Origin: Oceanidesulfovibrio indonesiensis
GTDB taxonomy: Bacteria > Desulfobacterota > Desulfovibrionia > Desulfovibrionales > Desulfovibrionaceae
NCBI RefSeq assembly: GCF_007625075.1
Contig: NZ_QMIE01000016.1
Location: 1-64,000 of the forward strand
DNA: 64,000 nt
Direction: 5' to 3'
Shown: positions 62,101 through 64,000 of the stretch, one piece after another
How the letters are laid out: each line of letters opens with the position of its first letter
Position numbering within the stretch: position 1 is the stretch's first letter
The notes under the pieces: model-generated
Seen by the model: only the letters and a program-made list of their open reading frames with translations
What the model was told of the DNA's origin: nothing
Database searches by the model: none
Program-made: the position numbers and the translations under genes

Positions 62101-64000
62101 TCAGAGGCTGGCGAACCGCTCGATGGACTTCTTGTAGTCGGCGATGCCGGCGGCGATGCCGGCGGCCTGCCGTTGCAGATACGTATCGGACTTGAGACGG
62201 CCGGCTTCCGTGGCGTGAGTCAGGTAGCCGAGTTCCACAAGCACGGAGGGCATGCGCGCGCCCATGAGCACGTAGAATGGCGCCGAGCGCACCCCGAGGT
62301 CGCGGACCTTGTAGTTCTTGCGCAGGTTGTTGATGGCGGAATTGTGCACGGACTTGGCCAATTCCCGGGATTCTTTCATCTTGGAGGACAACATGAGGTC
62401 CGTGAGGATAAACTGGAGATCGGATATCTTTTTCGTGGACACGGCGTTTTCCCGCGCGGCCACGCGCACGGCGTCGTCCGAGGTGGCGAGGTCCAGGTAG
62501 TACGTCTCCATGCCGCTGATCTTGGCCGTTGGGAAGGCGTTGCAGTGTATGGAGATGAAGAGGTCGGCCTTCTTGACGTTGGCCAGAGCGGTGCGTTCCT
62601 CCAGCGGCATGAACACGTCCGATTCCCTGGTATAAAGCACTTCGAAGCCTTTGCTTTTCAGCTCTTTGCCGAGCAGCTTGGCGAATCGGAGATTGACGTC
62701 CTTTTCGATGAGGCCGTGGGCCATGGCGCCGGGGTCTTTGCCGCCGTGGCCTGGATCGAGCATGATGGTGCCGATGGTCAGCCCGAGTTGTTCAACGAGC
62801 TGGTCGGCATGCTTTTTGTGGTCCGGCGTTAGGTCGTAGTTGACGGGAGCGGGCGTGCCGGACTCCTCGGGCTCGTCCTTGGGCGCCTTGGCCGCGGTAT
62901 CCTTCTTGGTCGGCTCGCTTACGGCTCGCTTGACCGGCTTCATGGGGTTGGCGTCGTCCACGGGCTCGCGAGCGGCCAGAGCGGCTGCCTGAGCTGCGGC
63001 CTTGAGCGCCTCTTCCTTCGTCTGGGCGGCGTCGAGATTGGCCTCGGGCGAAGAGACATCGATCAGCAGACGGTAGTCTTCGCCGCTTTCCATGGCGAAG
63101 ATCTTGTACTTGCGAATGTCCTGGAAATCGAGGACTACACGAGCCTTGTCAGGCGTGTTCTGCCCGGCGCGTACACGGCGCAGAATGCCGTCGGCAATCG
63201 CGAGGTCATGAGTCACGCCCGGGGCCAGGCGTGTTTCCGCGAAGTCCACGTAGAGGCGGTGCGGTTTCTGGGCCTCCACATTGGGGCCCAGCACGTTATA
63301 GGTGTAGGCCGCTTCCTTGTTCAGGATGACGACGACGCGAGTGTATTCATCCGAGGACTGGTAACGCACGTCCACAAGCTGCGCCTTGCCGGGGGGCACG
63401 GGTTTTTTGGCCTGCTTCGGCGATTCGTCGACCGGCTTGGCCCCGGACTCGGCGGTCGTCTCCACAGATTCTTCGTATGCATCATCTTTCGTTTGGGCGA
63501 TGACTGCGTGGTTTCCCCCCACGATCTCAGCGCGCAGGGCTTTGGCGCGCTCAACCATGTCGCCTTCCGGGTAGGTGGCGATCTGCGCATCGAGCACGTC
63601 CACGGCCTTGGCCGGGTTCTTGAGGTGCTGATACTCGATGATTGCCATGTGGTAGAACGCGTCGTCCGACCAGGAGTGGCCCGGATATCGCGAGGCCACG
63701 CGCTGGAAGTAGTCCGCCGCCACGCGGAAGTCGGTCTTCAGATAGGAACGCTTGCCGAGTTCGTAGTTGACCCGGCCTACGTAAAACAAGGACTTAGGCG
63801 CATACGAACCCTCGGGGGCTTCCTTGAATGCGGCGAGGAAGCGGGTCTCCAGAGCCTGCCAGTGCGAACGGTACTGCGCCCGCTTGTCGTCCTCGCGCAG
63901 GGCGTGGAAATCCTTCCATGCCGACTTGAACTCGGCTTCGGCGGAAGCCGACGCCGGGCATATCCACAGCACCGTCAGGGCGCATGCGACGAGTATGGTC
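62101..64000 (-). CDS. N-acetylmuramoyl-L-alanine amidase (5' end outside window)
   Basis: The frame is open through the window edge at 64000. The first visible residues (TILVACALTVLWICPASASA) are a signal peptide that ends near 63940, so little is missing. TPR-like tool-repeat helices (about residues 15-150 of the visible part, DAFYHMAIIEYQHLKNPAKAVDVLDAQI) come first. An AMIN domain follows (QLVDVRYQSSDEYTRVVVIL ... YRLLIDV). A charged linker leads to a zinc Amidase_3 domain with IMLDPGHGGKDPGA, IEKDVNL, SIHCNAF and VLVELGYLTHA. It cleaves stem peptides from glycan strands during cell separation. TPR plus AMIN plus amidase is longer than E. coli AmiC. Confidence 0.92.
   Translation of the reverse strand, partial: TILVACALTVLWICPASASAEAEFKSAWKDFHALREDDKRAQYRSHWQALETRFLAAFKEAPEGSYAPKSLFYVGRVNYELGKRSYLKTDFRVAADYFQRVASRYPGHSWSDDAFYHMAIIEYQHLKNPAKAVDVLDAQIATYPEGDMVERAKALRAEIVGGNHAVIAQTKDDAYEESVETTAESGAKPVDESPKQAKKPVPPGKAQLVDVRYQSSDEYTRVVVILNKEAAYTYNVLGPNVEAQKPHRLYVDFAETRLAPGVTHDLAIADGILRRVRAGQNTPDKARVVLDFQDIRKYKIFAMESGEDYRLLIDVSSPEANLDAAQTKEEALKAAAQAAALAAREPVDDANPMKPVKRAVSEPTKKDTAAKAPKDEPEESGTPAPVNYDLTPDHKKHADQLVEQLGLTIGTIMLDPGHGGKDPGAMAHGLIEKDVNLRFAKLLGKELKSKGFEVLYTRESDVFMPLEERTALANVKKADLFISIHCNAFPTAKISGMETYYLDLATSDDAVRVAARENAVSTKKISDLQFILTDLMLSSKMKESRELAKSVHNSAINNLRKNYKVRDLGVRSAPFYVLMGARMPSVLVELGYLTHATEAGRLKSDTYLQRQAAGIAAGIADYKKSIERFASL

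Noticed and set aside
63794-63985. A short internal ATG start for the amidase
   Set aside because: It is in another frame; the true frame is open to the window edge and begins with a signal peptide.
1-64000. CRISPR array, prophage, integron, tRNA/rRNA genes or a restriction-modification or toxin-antitoxin system
   Set aside because: No regularly spaced repeats, phage structural genes, integrases, tRNA-like folds or paired defence genes were found on reading both strands; the single HsdR-N-like protein is not a system.

Overview
The window is from a GC-rich, Gram-negative, anaerobic sulfate reducer, most likely a member of the Desulfovibrionales. The strongest evidence is the dissimilatory sulfite reductase operon (dsrA-dsrB-dsrD followed by dsrN) and an 11-type Nuo complex that lacks the NADH-oxidising module. 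Outer-membrane genes (tamA/tamB, hldD) support a diderm cell. I saw no rRNA, tRNA, CRISPR array or intact insertion sequence.

Layout. 1-425: end of an unidentified gene and AT-rich non-coding DNA. 426-3316: a class III nucleotide cyclase facing a lysozyme-like protein with a four-fold repeated short motif. 3544-7674: topA and cimA (isoleucine via citramalate). 8019-12817: a tightly overlapping glycan cassette with a sugar aminotransferase, a polyprenyl-phosphate glycosyltransferase, an FdtD/WxcM-type acetyltransferase-ketoisomerase fusion and a GT-C-like membrane transferase. 12831-15680: DUF72 and dodecin (minus strand), then rtcB and a small acidic protein. 15767-25823: a cell-envelope operon with tamA, tamB, a membrane-anchored unknown and a class A penicillin-binding protein, closed by hairpins and followed by a palindromic repeat. 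26133-26912: a TPR protein. 26913-27503: an AT-rich leader.

27504-39568: the nuo operon, in order nuoA, B, C, D, H, I, J, K, an antiporter-like subunit, a His-rich small membrane protein, a second long antiporter-like subunit, nuoM and nuoN, ending in a clear terminator. It has four antiporter-like subunits where canonical complex I has three, and no nuoE/F/G. It therefore probably takes electrons from a donor other than NADH. 39699-40578: an orphan HsdR-N-like protein and a small unknown.

41019-49258: dsrA, dsrB, a strong hairpin, dsrD and dsrN (siroheme amidation), then closely spaced genes for a metallophosphoesterase, a Ser/Thr kinase with a DUF1566-like tail, a YkgJ-type Cys-cluster protein and the heptose epimerase hldD. 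49413-56150: mutL, an orphan ABC ATPase, a Cys-rich small protein, purE, purD and a phenylacetate-CoA ligase family enzyme. Two inverted copies of a roughly 130-bp dispersed repeat bracket part of this block. 56404-57780: an EAL-HDOD protein. 57976-64000: a minus-strand run of amidase (cut by the window edge), polA, a DUF1844 protein and argC.

The best candidates for something not fully described are the modified Nuo complex with its His-rich insert protein, the kinase/phosphoesterase/Cys-cluster module behind dsrN, and the repeated-motif lysozyme-like protein. All functions are read from sequence motifs and gene order; no database search was run.
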